Assembly (NCBI GenBank): GCA_963662175.1
Contig: OY759221.1
Span: 17,512,027 to 17,576,026, forward strand
Reading direction: 5' to 3'
DNA from: Aradus depressus
Lineage: Eukaryota > Arthropoda > Insecta > Hemiptera > Aradidae
Length of the DNA: 64,000 nucleotides
Shown here: piece after piece, positions 63,845 to 64,000 of the stretch
Layout: each line of letters opens with the position of its first letter
How positions within the stretch are numbered: position 1 is the first letter of the stretch
Notes under the pieces: model-generated
The model's input: only the letters and a program-made list of their open reading frames with translations
The model's database searches: none
Told to the model about the DNA's origin: nothing
Program-made: the position numbers and the translations under genes

Positions 63845-64000
63845 TATAATTTGAACATCAACTAAAAATGTTTTCGGGAACGGAATTTAGAAGAATGGGA
63901 GGAGCACTGCCAATAAAATAAAAATGAAAGCTATGTATAAAATAATGCTTTTGTTATGAAAAACTGCTTTATAACACGGTTATATTATTATTATTTTTTT
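63845..64000 (+). repeat. Direct repeat X, copy 2, and right flank
   Basis: 63845-63903 matches repeat X (AACATCAACTAAAAATGTTT, TTCGGGAACGGAATTTAG). The remaining bases are AT-rich and unassigned. Confidence 0.65.

Overview
This window is AT-rich animal DNA, almost certainly from an arthropod and most likely an insect. The evidence is the mix of an R1-like LINE, Jockey-like LINEs, mariner, hAT, PIF/Harbinger, Tigger/pogo-like and Helitron elements, a Ty3/Gypsy retrotransposon, GT-AG introns, and a tRNA-headed SINE whose tail in several copies is the pentamer AACCT, the insect telomere motif read on one strand. Nothing bacterial is present. The species cannot be named from the sequence.

The window is gene-poor. 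The only host gene I can support well has four coding exons on the plus strand (42514-48210). They join in phase into about 160 residues of unknown function, and the introns are full of repeats. Weaker exon-like segments lie at 18287-18660, 20577-20672 and 38058-38226.

Layout. 1-4300: R1-like LINE 3' end, a hAT copy inside an old repeat (RepA), and a Jockey-like LINE. 4460-9430: a SINE/LINE chimera whose junction has expanded into a 48-bp minisatellite of about 38 units, followed by two rearranged R1-like LINE copies. 9500-13720: SINE pieces, a LINE endonuclease relic and a PIF/Harbinger derivative. 13721-25000: RepC copies, a SINE between two copies of a 300-bp repeat, a tandem array and a Tigger-like element. 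25165-34622: two Helitron-like elements with internal tandem arrays, and between them a 440-bp satellite whose unit contains diverged SINE sequence. 34700-42300: a fold-back element carrying a GC-rich hairpin block, and several SINEs. 42500-48210: the host gene. 48300-57000: SINE, LINE, mariner and MITE remnants. 57017-63840: a 6.8-kb region bounded by long inverted repeats, each arm with an 80-codon ORF, holding a SINE, a second copy of the GC-rich block and a nearly intact Gypsy retrotransposon.

The elements are nested and interact. Target-site duplications show hAT and Harbinger inserting into RepA, SINEs into an intron and into an inverted-repeat arm, and Gypsy into a palindrome-rich region. 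Two tandem repeats, the 48-bp minisatellite and the 440-bp satellite, can be traced to SINE or LINE sequence. The Gypsy element carries a readable -1 frameshift signal between gag and pol: a GGGAAAC heptamer, a 5-nt spacer and a 12-bp GC-rich hairpin.
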